From assembly GCF_016865525.2 (NCBI RefSeq), contig NZ_CP075169.1:6379695-6443694 (forward strand): a DNA stretch of 64,000 nucleotides, written 5' to 3'. Made by a program: the position numbers and the translations under genes. This DNA is from Sodalis ligni (GTDB taxonomy: Bacteria > Pseudomonadota > Gammaproteobacteria > Enterobacterales > Enterobacteriaceae). The notes under the pieces were generated by a model. It ran no database searches and was not told the origin of the DNA. It saw only the letters and a list, made by a program, of their open reading frames with translations. Below are positions 26,549 to 35,744 of the stretch, in pieces (the stretch's first letter is position 1; every line of letters begins with the position of its first letter).

Positions 26549-27181
26549 ATGAAACTCTATCAATCCGCTTCATCGCCCAATTCACGCCGTGTCCGTATTT
26601 TCCTGGCGGAAAAGGGCATTCATTTAGACATTATACCGGTGAATCTCGGCGCCAAGGAGCAGTTTGGCGCTGAATATCGCGCCATTAACCCGCGCCTGCA
26701 GGTGCCGACGCTGGTGCTCGATGACGGCACGTCCATCGCGGAAGTCCCGGCCATCTGGCGCTACCTTGAAGAGACCCATCCCGGGATGCCGTTGCTGGGC
26801 TCGTCAGCCAAAGAGAAAGCGCTGATCACCATGTGGGAACGACGAGTGGAACTTGACGGTTTCGCTGCGGTGATGGAAGCGGTGCGCAATACCGTGCCGG
26901 GGCTTGAGGGCCGGGCGCTGTCCGGCCCCTATGACTACGAACAGATCCCGGCACTGGCTGAGCGCAGCGTTTTGCGGGTCAAGAACTTTTATGACGATAT
27001 GGAAGGGCGCCTGGCCCTAACCCCTTTTATCGCCGGAGAGATTTTTTCCGTTGCCGACATCACGGCCATGGTCACGGTGGATTTTGCCACCGGCGGCATC
27101 AAGTTGCCTGTCCCAGACGATCGCCCGGCGCTGGAGCGTTGGTATCAATCGGTTTCCTCGCGTTCAAGCGCCGGCGCCTGA
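26549..27181 (+). CDS. Glutathione S-transferase
   Basis: 210 aa with an N-terminal thioredoxin-like domain (KLYQSASSPNSRRVRIFLAE; the Ser after the first strand is the likely catalytic residue) and the cis-Pro region QVPTLVLDDG. The ES-like glutathione contact is at TSIAEVPAIWRYLEE. A C-terminal all-helical domain follows with FIAGEIFSVADI. ATG 26549 is used because GGAG is placed correctly before it. It probably conjugates or reduces an electrophile together with the two upstream SDRs. Confidence 0.88.
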   Translation: MKLYQSASSPNSRRVRIFLAEKGIHLDIIPVNLGAKEQFGAEYRAINPRLQVPTLVLDDGTSIAEVPAIWRYLEETHPGMPLLGSSAKEKALITMWERRVELDGFAAVMEAVRNTVPGLEGRALSGPYDYEQIPALAERSVLRVKNFYDDMEGRLALTPFIAGEIFSVADITAMVTVDFATGGIKLPVPDDRPALERWYQSVSSRSSAGA

Positions 27182-27377
27182 ACCAAATTGCAGCAGGGAG
27201 CATTTATGTGTCGGTGCTCGATGCATGGGGCGGCAAAGAACATTGAAGCGCCTATGCTTGGTATCGATTACGGATGAAGTATGCAACAGACCGCGGGCGG
27301 CGCGTTCAATCATAGGGGCGAATTTTTTTCATCCCGCCCCGGCGGGAAAAGATTCGCCATTTAATATGAACTCAGAT

Positions 27378-27779
27378 TTACCGCGACCTCTCTCCTTGCT
27401 CCCACTCGGGGCTATAGCCCCCTAGCGCCGGGTGATACATTTCGTCGCCGGAATGTTGGGTAAACTCAACATTGAGGCGGTCGGCTCGCAGGCCCAAAAT
27501 TTCGATGCAATGCGCACAGAGCGCTTTTGCCACTTCCATTCGCAGTTCAGGAGTTCTGCCTTTTCTAATATCCAGCATCATTACGGAAACCGGGGTCGGC
27601 TCGCCCCCGATATCCGGTATCCGCCATACCCCGCCTTCGCCCAGTTCACGAATGGCAACGCTGATGCGGCGAATATCCACCGACATCATTTGGGCATAGG
27701 TTTCGCTGATTTTCGCCGCAAGACGTTTTTTGTCCGCCACCGGGTAATGACCGTTTACGTCAAGTTGAAGATAAGGCAT
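27378..27779 (-). CDS. Tautomerase-superfamily protein
   Basis: 133 aa starting MPYLQLDVNGHYPVADKK. After removal of Met, Pro at position 1 would be the catalytic base, as in 4-oxalocrotonate tautomerase. The protein is twice the length of the 4-OT monomer and probably has two beta-alpha-beta units fused. Strong RBS GGAGGT lies before ATG 27779. A longer frame starting at 27842 would hide the catalytic Pro and is rejected. It converges with the GST gene. Confidence 0.82.
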   Translation of the reverse strand: MPYLQLDVNGHYPVADKKRLAAKISETYAQMMSVDIRRISVAIRELGEGGVWRIPDIGGEPTPVSVMMLDIRKGRTPELRMEVAKALCAHCIEILGLRADRLNVEFTQHSGDEMYHPALGGYSPEWEQGERSR

Positions 27780-28381
27780 GTTCGACCTCCGGATGAGGGC
27801 CCTCATGACACGAAAGCAAAGCCGTTGCCAGGGTCGCGCCAAGGGCGTTAGGGAAAAGATACATGCATATGCCAGTATTCGTCAATCATCTTCAAAAAGC
27901 ATGTGTTTAAGGCCGATATAAATCGGAGGCATACCCCGCCATCCCTGACGGCTATGGTTTTATCTAAGATTAATCTGTGATCTTGCCTACAAAATCTTCT
28001 TATCAGTCTTGTATGGTAGATGGACAAGTGCGTATATTTGCGCTGCCTCATTAATCATTAGCATCAATCATTAATTAATCATCATTAAGCGATGTACTTA
28101 TGTCATTTTTGGCAATGTCATGAAATTCGCAACTTTCCCATAAAAAAGATGAGGGAAATTTTATGAAAATGTAAAAAGAAAAGCTAACGATAACATAATT
28201 ACAACCTAAAAATTTTTATAGGTAAAAGCGATGACTTTCGTTGGGATAGTCGTGCTTTAAGCCTAAGCGATTATATGGTTTGGACAGGGTTGGCCCGGAT
28301 ATTCAGGCACTGGCATGCTTGGTAAGGTCATTATAAAGCGATGCTATTTAAAATTTCTTTCACACGGAACGATTATTAAAA
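27780..28381. other. 602-bp AT-rich region upstream of the porin gene
   Basis: No gene is seen. Small repeats are present: CCGAT-ATAA-ATCGG hairpin near 27911, two copies of ATTAATCAT near 28050-28080, and TTTCCC...GGGAAA near 28134-28158. The length and base composition fit a regulated porin promoter with a long leader. Confidence 0.5.
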
Positions 28382-29510
28382 ATGAAAAATCCATATTAGG
28401 GATTTCTATTGGCCTGGTGTTGAGTGGTGTTTCTTTTATCTCGAATGCAGAAATTACCTTGCTAAAGCAAGATCCACAGCCTTATGACTTATTGAGCCGT
28501 CTCACCTTCCAGGTGGGGGGAAGCATCCGTCCGCAAATGAACCAGGTAACCGGTCAAAGATCCTATAAGGATAATGGTTTTGACGGCGGGGTTCGGTTTT
28601 GTTTTTTTTCTTTTTATTATTTTTTCGGTGACGTCAGCTGGATAATTACTACGAATTGGGTGTGAATATCCCCGCGGTCCTGGATTGGGATAACCATCAT
28701 GCCGATGGAGCAAATAATACTATCCGCCGCCAGCTTTATACCGGTTTCAAAAGCAAAACCTTCGGCCAGTTAACCTTCGGCCAGCAGCTTAGCGTTTATT
28801 ATGATGTGGTTGGGGCTAAAACCGACGTATGGGATGATGATATGCTCGCCCAGGCGCCGGGCAACGGCGTCAACGGCGACTATGACGGTTCTTACCGTTC
28901 TCGCAAGCAGTTGAAATACAAAGTCAGCGCCGGCAACGCCGATCTGTATGCCGCCTATTTGTTTTCTGATGAAGACTATTTGACGCCGGATAATTTCCAC
29001 TACAAACGTAAAGGCGGCGGTTCGTTAGGCATCAACTATCATTTGACGCCCACACTGAGTTGGGGATTGGCATACAACTACACCAGCGCGGAAATTAAAG
29101 ATCCGGTCAGCCACAAGTCGAATGATTATAATCAAAGCATTACCGGTACCGGCTTAAGCTGGACGCCCGGTCATTGGATGCTGTCCGCCACCGGTGGCTT
29201 ATATCAAAACTTCTTAACCACCAAAATCAAAAATACCAATGATTACTTTGCCGGTAATGCTTATGGTATTGAATATTTTGCCGGCTACACCTTCCCAATT
29301 GATAGCTACGCGGTTAAAACAATAAAACCTTATGTTATGGGTGACCGTCTGGAATATATAGATGATCGCAATTATGAAAAACGAGATAATGGCGTAGGTA
29401 TCTCGTTCCAATTGAAATATGGCTTCCGTGTTGACTATGAACACGTCATTACCAACGCCACTGGTCAGGATTATGGTACAAATATCATCCGTGCATGGTA
29501 CGATTTCTGA
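28382..29510 (+). pseudogene. Outer-membrane porin, two frameshifts
   Basis: An outer-membrane beta-barrel precursor. Signal peptide SILGISIGLVLSGVSFISNA is followed by the mature start AEITLLKQDPQPYDL. The body has alternating strands (GNADLYAAYLFSDEDY, SLGINYHLTPTLSWGLAYNY) and ends in terminal Phe (IIRAWYDF). The initial ATGAAAAATCC loses frame after two codons (one A missing in the A run), and TCAGCTGGATAATTAC lacks one G of TGGGAT. Adding both gives one continuous frame of about 376 aa with terminal Phe. I assign it to the general porins but not to a named type. A GntR gene follows it. Confidence 0.75.
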
Positions 29511-29552
29511 TGCTGCCGCAATGAGATTGCTTATATTATCGTGAAAATAGCA

Positions 29553-29618
29553 AAGATAACCAAACGGGCCGGGTGCGCCGCGAACCTCCGCATGGCGTGC
29601 CCACCGTTTCGTTATCTT
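29553..29618 (+). terminator. Long hairpin downstream of the porin gene
   Basis: Arms 29553-29567 (AAGATAACCAAACGG) and 29604-29618 (CCGTTTCGTTATCTT) match in 14 of 15 positions, with a 36-base GC-rich loop. It starts 43 bases after the porin stop. It lacks a T run and may protect the 3-prime end of the transcript. Confidence 0.55.
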
Positions 29619-29726
29619 GCTGAGGAGAGCGTCCAAGCTGGTTAGCGCCGATAAGGCAATTGTCATACCGTCAATATACATAGTAGGATGACTCTTCATG
29701 TATCGAAATAAGCCATCCAGACCGTC

Positions 29727-30410
29727 ATGCCAAAAGCATTTGATTTCAACAACCATGAACCAATTAATCTGCAAGTTTACCGTTTTTTACGTAATGAAAT
29801 AATCTCGTGCTCTATTGCTCCCGGCAGTGTGTTATCGGAAAAAGAGATTTCACTCTATTTAGGCGTGTCGCGTCAGCTGATCAGAGAGGCCTTCATCAAA
29901 CTGGCTGAAGCCGGTCTGGTCCAAATCCTTCCTCAGCGCGGTACGTTTGTGCGGCGTATTTCCGCTAAGCGCGTCGCCGAAGCGCGTTATATCAGGCAGG
30001 TCATAGAGTGTGCCGTGGTGCGGCGCGCCTGTGCATGTATTACCGACGAACAGGTGCTGTCGCTGGAACATAATCTTCGCCGTCAGGCGCTGGCGGCGGA
30101 CAATGATAAGTTCAGGGAATTTTTTGACCTTGACGATAGTTACCATCAGGCGCTGGCCGATATCGCCGAATGCCAACTCGCCTGGAAGACCATAGAATCC
30201 ATCAAGTCCACCATGGACCGGGTGCGGTATCTGAGTCTGAGCGTTGTCTCGCCGCCCCGGGACCTTATCGCGGAGCATTATCGCATTTTCGACGGTCTGA
30301 AAAAACGGGATGCCGATGCCGCAGAGCAGGCGCTCCGGCGCCATCTTGGACACATGATTCTATCCATTGATCCTATTGCCGCACAAAATCCTGACTGGTT
30401 TGAAGGATAA
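29727..30410 (+). CDS. GntR/FCD-family regulator
   Basis: 227 aa. The N-terminal winged helix has FLRNEIISCSIAPGSVLSEKEI then LGVSRQLIREAFIKLAEAGLV, the GntR signature. The all-helical FCD domain follows, with metal-binding-type residues in DDSYHQALADIAEC and HYRIFDGLKKRDADAAEQAL near the C-terminus. Such regulators respond to carboxylates or sugar acids. It lies between the broken porin gene and yeiH on the same strand; an inverted repeat before yeiH could be its target. Confidence 0.88.
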   Translation: MPKAFDFNNHEPINLQVYRFLRNEIISCSIAPGSVLSEKEISLYLGVSRQLIREAFIKLAEAGLVQILPQRGTFVRRISAKRVAEARYIRQVIECAVVRRACACITDEQVLSLEHNLRRQALAADNDKFREFFDLDDSYHQALADIAECQLAWKTIESIKSTMDRVRYLSLSVVSPPRDLIAEHYRIFDGLKKRDADAAEQALRRHLGHMILSIDPIAAQNPDWFEG

Positions 30411-30461
30411 CGGTCGAAGTGACCAGCAGACATTCTCCTTACCCATGTCCCCCTCTTTACC

Positions 30462-30484
30462 ACTTATACTGGTAGGTTATAAGT
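30462..30484 (+). promoter_or_regulatory. Inverted repeat in the yeiH-like gene promoter
   Basis: ACTTATA (30462-30468) and TATAAGT (30478-30484) form a 7-bp inverted repeat just before a good -10 hexamer TATAAT (30484-30489). The overlap with the likely promoter suggests a repressor site, possibly for the adjacent GntR protein. Confidence 0.5.
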
Positions 30485-30556
30485 ATATAATGAATTTATC
30501 TTTTGAATGGTCCGCTGATAATCTAAGGCCCGGTCACTACTGGAGCAGGAGGTTTC

Positions 30557-31639
30557 ATGTCCATTCACTTATTGCATTCATTACCCGAACGTTTTCTTTT
30601 ACCTCGTGAACCTCTGGGTCTGCTGCCGGGGCTGATCTTAGCCGGCGCACTGACGGCGGCGGCCATCTGGACCGGCAATATTCCCTTGATCACGCATTTG
30701 GGCCTGGGTGCGCTGACGCTGGCGATTATTTTTGGCATTATCGCCGGTAATACGATTTATCCCTGGCTTCAGCCGGCAAGCCATAGCGGCGTACTTTTCG
30801 CCAAGCAGCGGCTGCTGCGTATCGGCATCATTCTGTATGGCTTTCGGTTAACCTTTCAGCAAATCGCCGATGTGGGCGCCACCGGTGTCGTCATTGATCT
30901 TTTAACCCTGAGCAGTACCTTTTTGCTGGCCTGCTGGCTGGGCCGAAAGGTGTTTGGCATGGATAGCCAGACCGTTATGCTTATCGGGGCTGGCAGCAGT
31001 ATCTGCGGCGCGGCGGCGGTAATGGCCACCGAACCGGTACTAAAGGCCGAAGCCAGTAAAGTCACGGTCGCCGTGGCCACGGTGGTAGTGTTCGGTACCT
31101 TGGCCATTTTTGTTTACCCCTGGCTGTACCGCCTCAACCTACACTATCATTGGCTGTCGTTCAGCGAGCTCTCTTTCGGTATTTACGCCGGTTCCACCAT
31201 TCATGAAGTGGCGCAAGTGGTCGCCGCCGCCCATTCCATCAGCCCCGAGGCGGAAAATGCCGCCGTGATTACCAAAATGATTCGCGTGATGATGCTGGCG
31301 CCCTTTTTAGTACTGGTTTCCGGCTACCTCAGCCGCCGTCACCACGGCATTACCGACACCGCTGGAAAATCGGCCATTACCATCCCCTGGTTCGCGGTGG
31401 TCTTTATTCTCGTGGCGGCATTCAATTCCTTTCACCTGCTGCCGGCGGCGCTGGTGAATCAACTCATTACCCTGGATACGGCCATGCTGGCCATGGCCAT
31501 GGCGGCGCTGGGCCTGACAACCCATGCCGGCGCTATTCGGCAGGCGGGACTAAAACCTATCCTGCTCGCCACCCTGCTGTTTATCTGGCTGATTATCGGC
31601 GGCGGGGCAATTAATCAGCTGGTACGGCACCTGATTTAA
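30557..31639 (+). CDS. UPF0324 (YeiH family) membrane protein
   Basis: 360 aa with about ten predicted membrane helices. The family motifs are clear: [40 protein letters not shown] and [19 protein letters not shown]. In E. coli yeiH is next to the LysR gene yeiE and has been associated with sulfite-related stress; other family members move inorganic anions. The upstream GntR gene is a different context. RBS AGGAGG precedes ATG 30557. Confidence 0.88.
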   Translation: MSIHLLHSLPERFLLPREPLGLLPGLILAGALTAAAIWTGNIPLITHLGLGALTLAIIFGIIAGNTIYPWLQPASHSGVLFAKQRLLRIGIILYGFRLTFQQIADVGATGVVIDLLTLSSTFLLACWLGRKVFGMDSQTVMLIGAGSSICGAAAVMATEPVLKAEASKVTVAVATVVVFGTLAIFVYPWLYRLNLHYHWLSFSELSFGIYAGSTIHEVAQVVAAAHSISPEAENAAVITKMIRVMMLAPFLVLVSGYLSRRHHGITDTAGKSAITIPWFAVVFILVAAFNSFHLLPAALVNQLITLDTAMLAMAMAALGLTTHAGAIRQAGLKPILLATLLFIWLIIGGGAINQLVRHLI

Positions 31640-31659
31640 TTGCGTTTGACAGACAAGCC

Positions 31660-31681
31660 CAGCTTCCTTTCGGCCAAGCTG
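31660..31681. terminator. Hairpin between convergent yeiH-like and lacI-type genes
   Basis: CAGCTT and AAGCTG form a 6-bp stem with a 10-base loop (31660-31681) in the 47-bp gap between the two converging genes. No strong T run is present. Confidence 0.4.
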
Positions 31682-31686
31682 TGAGT

Positions 31687-32685
31687 CTACAGCTTCCAGT
31701 TCAGACCGCCCAGCTTGGGGGCGAATTCAAACAGCTCGGCGGCGGCATCGGACTGCTGCTGCTGAAAGATAATCCGTTCTCCGGCCAGGCGCCCCATTTC
31801 ATGAGGATTTTGGTCGATGGAGGCGATGCGTTTACCCGCCAGCAGCGGAATTTCATTTAGGTCAAAGCCCACAAAACCGATATTATCCCGGGACAGGGCG
31901 GCCCAGTCGTCCAACGCTTTAATAACGCCGATGGTCATCAGGTTGTTGGTGACAAAAACGGAGTCAAAGACGATGCCCTCTTCCAGCAGCTGGCGAATCG
32001 CCGTATAGCCGCCTTCGATTCGATTATTGCCGTATTTGACCTTGGCGATATCCAGCAGGCCGGTTTTATTCACCGTGGCGGCGAACCCTTCCAGGCGTTT
32101 TTCGCTGGTAGGGTTCGGCGAACCGGCGATACAGACGGTTTTCCGGTAGCCGGCGGAGGTGAGGTAATTGGCCGCCAGCGCCCCGCCGGCGAAGTTATCC
32201 GTCAGCACCGTATCGTAGCGATTGTCCGGCAGGGAGCGGTCGACAATCACCACTGGAATACCGGCCTCGGTGAGTCCCGAGAGATCGGTGGCGTCCGAGG
32301 CCGGGGCGATCACCACGCCGCCCACCCGTTCGGCGATGGCGACATCCAGATAATGCCGCTCTTTTTGCGGATCGTCATCGGAACTGCCGACAAACACGCA
32401 GGTATTGCGCGGCAGGCAAATCTGTTCCAGACCGCGGGCTAAACGGGTAAAAAAGGAGTTTTCGAAGTCCGGGACAATCAGTGCCCACAGATGCGACGTG
32501 GTCAGCCGCAGGCGCTGGGCCGTACGGTTCGGCCGAAAGCCAAGAATGGCAACGGACGCCAGTACGCGTTTAGCCAAATCCTCACGCACTTTTTGACCGT
32601 TCGTCACCCGCGAAACCGTTGCCACGGAGACATGGGCGTGTCGGGCTACGTCGTAGATAGTTACAGCTCGATGATCAATAGTCAT
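31687..32685 (-). CDS. LacI-family repressor
   Basis: 332 aa. The N-terminal domain TIYDVARHAHVSVATVSRVTNG is the LacI helix-turn-helix, and the hinge leads to a periplasmic-binding-like sensor domain (LWALIVPDFENSFFTRLARGLE, then VGFVGFDLNEIPLLAGK). It is the last minus-strand gene after an ABC-type uptake operon starting at 37441. Two 14-bp palindromes with a central CG upstream of that operon fit LacI operators, so it most likely represses the operon until its substrate is present. Confidence 0.9.
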   Translation of the reverse strand: MTIDHRAVTIYDVARHAHVSVATVSRVTNGQKVREDLAKRVLASVAILGFRPNRTAQRLRLTTSHLWALIVPDFENSFFTRLARGLEQICLPRNTCVFVGSSDDDPQKERHYLDVAIAERVGGVVIAPASDATDLSGLTEAGIPVVIVDRSLPDNRYDTVLTDNFAGGALAANYLTSAGYRKTVCIAGSPNPTSEKRLEGFAATVNKTGLLDIAKVKYGNNRIEGGYTAIRQLLEEGIVFDSVFVTNNLMTIGVIKALDDWAALSRDNIGFVGFDLNEIPLLAGKRIASIDQNPHEMGRLAGERIIFQQQQSDAAAELFEFAPKLGGLNWKL

Positions 32686-32759
32686 TAGTGGTTTTATTCA
32701 TCGCGTGCGGGGCCCGGCATAAAAAGCCGGGCCGGCCAGACTGCATTAAATCGGCGTTG

Positions 32760-33521
32760 TTATATTTCGCGCGCGGCCCATTTCACCATGCGCTCCCACA
32801 TCAATCCGTAATTTTCCCACTCGTGAAGATTACCACACCAGTGATAGACAGGATCGGTGGTATAGGTGACGGAGCGGCCTTTACCGGGTTCCGCGACGGC
32901 CATAAACACATCGCCGCGCGTTTCCATCAAAAGCGTCGAGTCGGATTTCAAAAACACCCGATTATAACCGAGAATGATGCGATCTTTATCAAAAGTAACG
33001 CCCTTTAAGATGGGATGTTCAGGCACCAGGACATCCAGCTTGGCGCCGTCGGGCACTTCGATGCGGTCATCGATACCGCGTTCGCAGGTGACCGGCAATA
33101 CAGCCTCTATCGGCGTGCCTCCCCATAATCCCTTACCCTCGATACCGGAATAGGTGGTATATCCGCCGGCCATGATCAGTCCGCCGCCGTTTTCGACCCA
33201 TTTGCGGAAATTACCGATGCGGTCCGGCCCCATAGGGACTATACGCTCGCGGTTGCCGGGCAGCAGCGCGAAATTATTGTAACCGGTATCGCTGAGAATA
33301 ATGACGTCCCACTGGGAGAAATCCTCTTCCGTCATGGGAAATTCCGCGCGGATACGGTCGGCGGACATATGGGTCAGCGCAATACCGGGACGGGGCGAGA
33401 GCGCATCGCGCAATACCTTGGCGGAATCGCGATAGTAATTAAGAATAAAAGTATCAATGCCTTTGGCGGATATTAACGTTTCCGTTTGGGTATCGCCGCA
33501 ATATAAAACACGAATGGACAT
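32760..33521 (-). CDS. Glutamine-amidotransferase-like (ThuA-type) protein
   Basis: 253 aa with a class I glutamine amidotransferase/ThuA-like fold: ILYCGDT-type start RVLYCGDTQ, the core WDVIILSDTGYNNF and FRKWVENGGGLIMAGGYTTYSG. The nucleophile elbow has Tyr (GGYTTYSG) instead of Cys, so amidotransferase activity is unlikely. ThuA-like proteins take part in disaccharide or sugar-acid use. It is inside the uptake operon between the binding protein and the LacI gene, which suggests a catabolic role. Confidence 0.72.
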   Translation of the reverse strand: MSIRVLYCGDTQTETLISAKGIDTFILNYYRDSAKVLRDALSPRPGIALTHMSADRIRAEFPMTEEDFSQWDVIILSDTGYNNFALLPGNRERIVPMGPDRIGNFRKWVENGGGLIMAGGYTTYSGIEGKGLWGGTPIEAVLPVTCERGIDDRIEVPDGAKLDVLVPEHPILKGVTFDKDRIILGYNRVFLKSDSTLLMETRGDVFMAVAEPGKGRSVTYTTDPVYHWCGNLHEWENYGLMWERMVKWAAREI

Positions 33522-33565
33522 TTTTCTCTCCTGTATAGGGAATTAGCGTTAAGCGTCGGTAAATA

Positions 33566-34474
33566 TCAGCCCCCGGGCTGATTGAAGCGAAGGCCGTCAT
33601 TGACGGTGAATTTTTCCAGTCCGTTGGGCTGCATGCCCCATGCGCTGAGGATTTTTTGATAGCTGCCGTCTTTTTGCATCTCGCCCAGCGCGGCCTGTAC
33701 GGCATCGCGCATGGCGGTATCGGCGCGGCGGAACGGCATGGCGTTATATCCGGTGCCGTATTGCTCAAACGCCAGCACTTCCAGACCGGCGGCGTCAGGG
33801 GAGGTTTTGATCACGTAAGCGGCCACGCCGTATTGATACATGGTGGCATCCGCCCGGCGGGTACGAACCTGTAGCAAGGCCTGGTTGATATCCTGGAAAA
33901 CCTGAATGTCGATTTTGGTGTCGCACTTTTTATTTTGTGCCTCCACCAATCCCTGCATAACGCTGCCTTGCAGCAGGGCAACGTGTTTACCGCACAAATC
34001 GCCGATTTTCTTGATGCCGGAGGGATTGCCTTTGGCCACCACGATGGCGTTGCCGTCGGTGGAATAATCAACAAAATCCACCTCTTTTTCCCTCGCAGGC
34101 GTATCCCCCATGGCGCTGAGGGCGGTGTCAATCCTGCCCGCTTTTATCGCCGCCAGGATGCCGGGGAATTTCAGCGTCTGCCATTTGGCGTGCAGCCCCA
34201 GTTTGGCGGCGATGGCGTTGCCTAAATCGATATCCAGGCCCACCAGGGTCAGCCCGTCCTCGCGATAATAGGAGTAGGGCGGCGTGCCGGGATCGGTGCC
34301 GATGGTAAAGGTCCCGCCGGCATGGGGCACTTTGCCGGCCAGGTCGGGTGAGGCGTTGACGCTTAACGGCTCTCCTTTGGGACCGATGCTCAACTCCGCG
34401 GCGTAAGCGGCGTGAGCGCACCAGAATGTCGCGACGACCAGCGTTGTCCGCCAGGTATTGACGAATAAGCTCAT
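33566..34474 (-). CDS. ABC transporter substrate-binding protein, family 3
   Basis: 302 aa. The signal peptide covers about residues 1-26 (WRTTLVVATFWCAHAAYA). The family 3 core is present: GLDIDLGNAIAAKLGLHAKW, GRIDTALSAMGDTPAREKEV and FVDYSTDGNAIVVAKGN, with the usual charged ligand contacts. These proteins bind polar amino acids or opines. It belongs with the permease and ATPase genes upstream in the same transcriptional direction, though the oxidoreductase gene lies between them. Confidence 0.88.
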   Translation of the reverse strand: MSLFVNTWRTTLVVATFWCAHAAYAAELSIGPKGEPLSVNASPDLAGKVPHAGGTFTIGTDPGTPPYSYYREDGLTLVGLDIDLGNAIAAKLGLHAKWQTLKFPGILAAIKAGRIDTALSAMGDTPAREKEVDFVDYSTDGNAIVVAKGNPSGIKKIGDLCGKHVALLQGSVMQGLVEAQNKKCDTKIDIQVFQDINQALLQVRTRRADATMYQYGVAAYVIKTSPDAAGLEVLAFEQYGTGYNAMPFRRADTAMRDAVQAALGEMQKDGSYQKILSAWGMQPNGLEKFTVNDGLRFNQPGG

Positions 34475-34549
34475 GGTGTAAACCTCTTATGGACCGCATG
34501 CCGCGGTGGATTAGCCGGCCATCCCCGGCCGGTTGTTGAGAAAACGGAT

Positions 34550-35689
34550 TCAGCCGGCCCGGCGGGCTGCGCATCCTAGTGAAAAATGCTCATTGATATA
34601 GGGGTCGCCGTCGCGTTCGATAAGGTCGGCCACCGCCACCCCGACGGCGGGTGACATTTTGTAGCCGTGCCCAGAGAAACCTGTAGCGATAACGATGCGT
34701 TTGGTTTCCGGGTGGTAATCGATTACCGGGCGATCGTCGCCGGTAAAACCGTCCAGATAAACGCCGCTGCGCACCGGTTGATGATCTACCCCCTCCAGCA
34801 GGGTGCCTGCAACACGCCGCATAATGGCGGTGTCGGCGTAAGAGACCGTTCTGTCCACCGCAGAGGGATCAATATCGCTGAGATAATTCACCGGCGGCAT
34901 GATTTTAATGGTCCAGCCATCCATGCACGGAAAACCTGAGTAATCGATTTCTGACGTGCGCCTGATACAGACCGGAAAGCGGGACGGCAGATAAGCCTGC
35001 TTATCATCGATACCAAACCAGGTCCCTACCAGACGGCGGGCGATGAAATGAGGCGAAGGAACGTCAATCATGCGCGTTCCCCAGGCGCCGCTGGTGACCA
35101 CCACGCGGTCAAAGCGCCGGGTATTGCCGTCACAGGTGACATCGACCCCGTCGGCATGGGGATGGATACGGGTTACCTCGCAGCCTTGATGCAGCGTCGC
35201 CCCGGCCGCCAGCGCGGCCTTTACCGCGGCTCTTACTCCCAGCTCAGGCCGCAGCAGGCCGCCGTCGAGATCAAGCAGGGCAAATTCGCCGCCGCTTAAA
35301 CGGTGCTGGGGAAAACGGGCGCGCAGCGCCTGCTCGTCCAGCACTTCATGGCGCACATTATGTTCCCGCGCCCCTGCCAAGGTGCCGGTGAGCCACTCCG
35401 CACCCTTTTCACCGATGTACAGGCAGCCGATGGGAAAATGGAATTGGCGTTCGGAGGTGGACTGAAGCTCGCGCCACAGCGCCAGGGAGCGTTTCAGTAA
35501 GGGAATATATTCCGCGCCTTCCTTGTAGGCGAGGCGGAATATCCGCGATTCAGCGCCGTGGGCGCTGGTATCATGGGGTACGCCCATGCGATCGAAACCG
35601 GTAACCTGATACCCGCGTTGAGCCAACTGCCAGAGCGACATGCTGCCCATGGCGCCGACGCCGACGACCGCGACTGTTTGCGATGACAT
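34550..35689 (-). CDS. FAD-dependent oxidoreductase, sarcosine/N-methyltryptophan oxidase-like
   Basis: 379 aa. The dinucleotide-binding motif VVGVGAMGSMSLWQLAQRG opens the protein, and the C-terminal ATGFSGHGYKMSPAVGVAVADL is the hallmark of the MSOX/SolA group of secondary-amine oxidases. The Cys that holds FAD covalently in that group (about 35 residues before GFSGHG) seems replaced by Tyr-Leu here, so FAD is probably non-covalent. RBS GGAG precedes ATG 35689; a frame starting at 35782 would run into the ATPase gene. Placed between transporter genes, it probably oxidises the imported N-substituted amino acid. Confidence 0.83.
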   Translation of the reverse strand: MSSQTVAVVGVGAMGSMSLWQLAQRGYQVTGFDRMGVPHDTSAHGAESRIFRLAYKEGAEYIPLLKRSLALWRELQSTSERQFHFPIGCLYIGEKGAEWLTGTLAGAREHNVRHEVLDEQALRARFPQHRLSGGEFALLDLDGGLLRPELGVRAAVKAALAAGATLHQGCEVTRIHPHADGVDVTCDGNTRRFDRVVVTSGAWGTRMIDVPSPHFIARRLVGTWFGIDDKQAYLPSRFPVCIRRTSEIDYSGFPCMDGWTIKIMPPVNYLSDIDPSAVDRTVSYADTAIMRRVAGTLLEGVDHQPVRSGVYLDGFTGDDRPVIDYHPETKRIVIATGFSGHGYKMSPAVGVAVADLIERDGDPYINEHFSLGCAARRAG

Positions 35690-35744
35690 GATGAATCTCC
35701 TGTAAAAAAGAACTGTGGTGACGTATAGGGTGACGCAAGCCGCG

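Noticed and set aside
27848..28051. 67-aa minus-strand frame between the tautomerase and the porin gene
   Set aside because: No RBS, no recognisable domain, AT-rich leader region.
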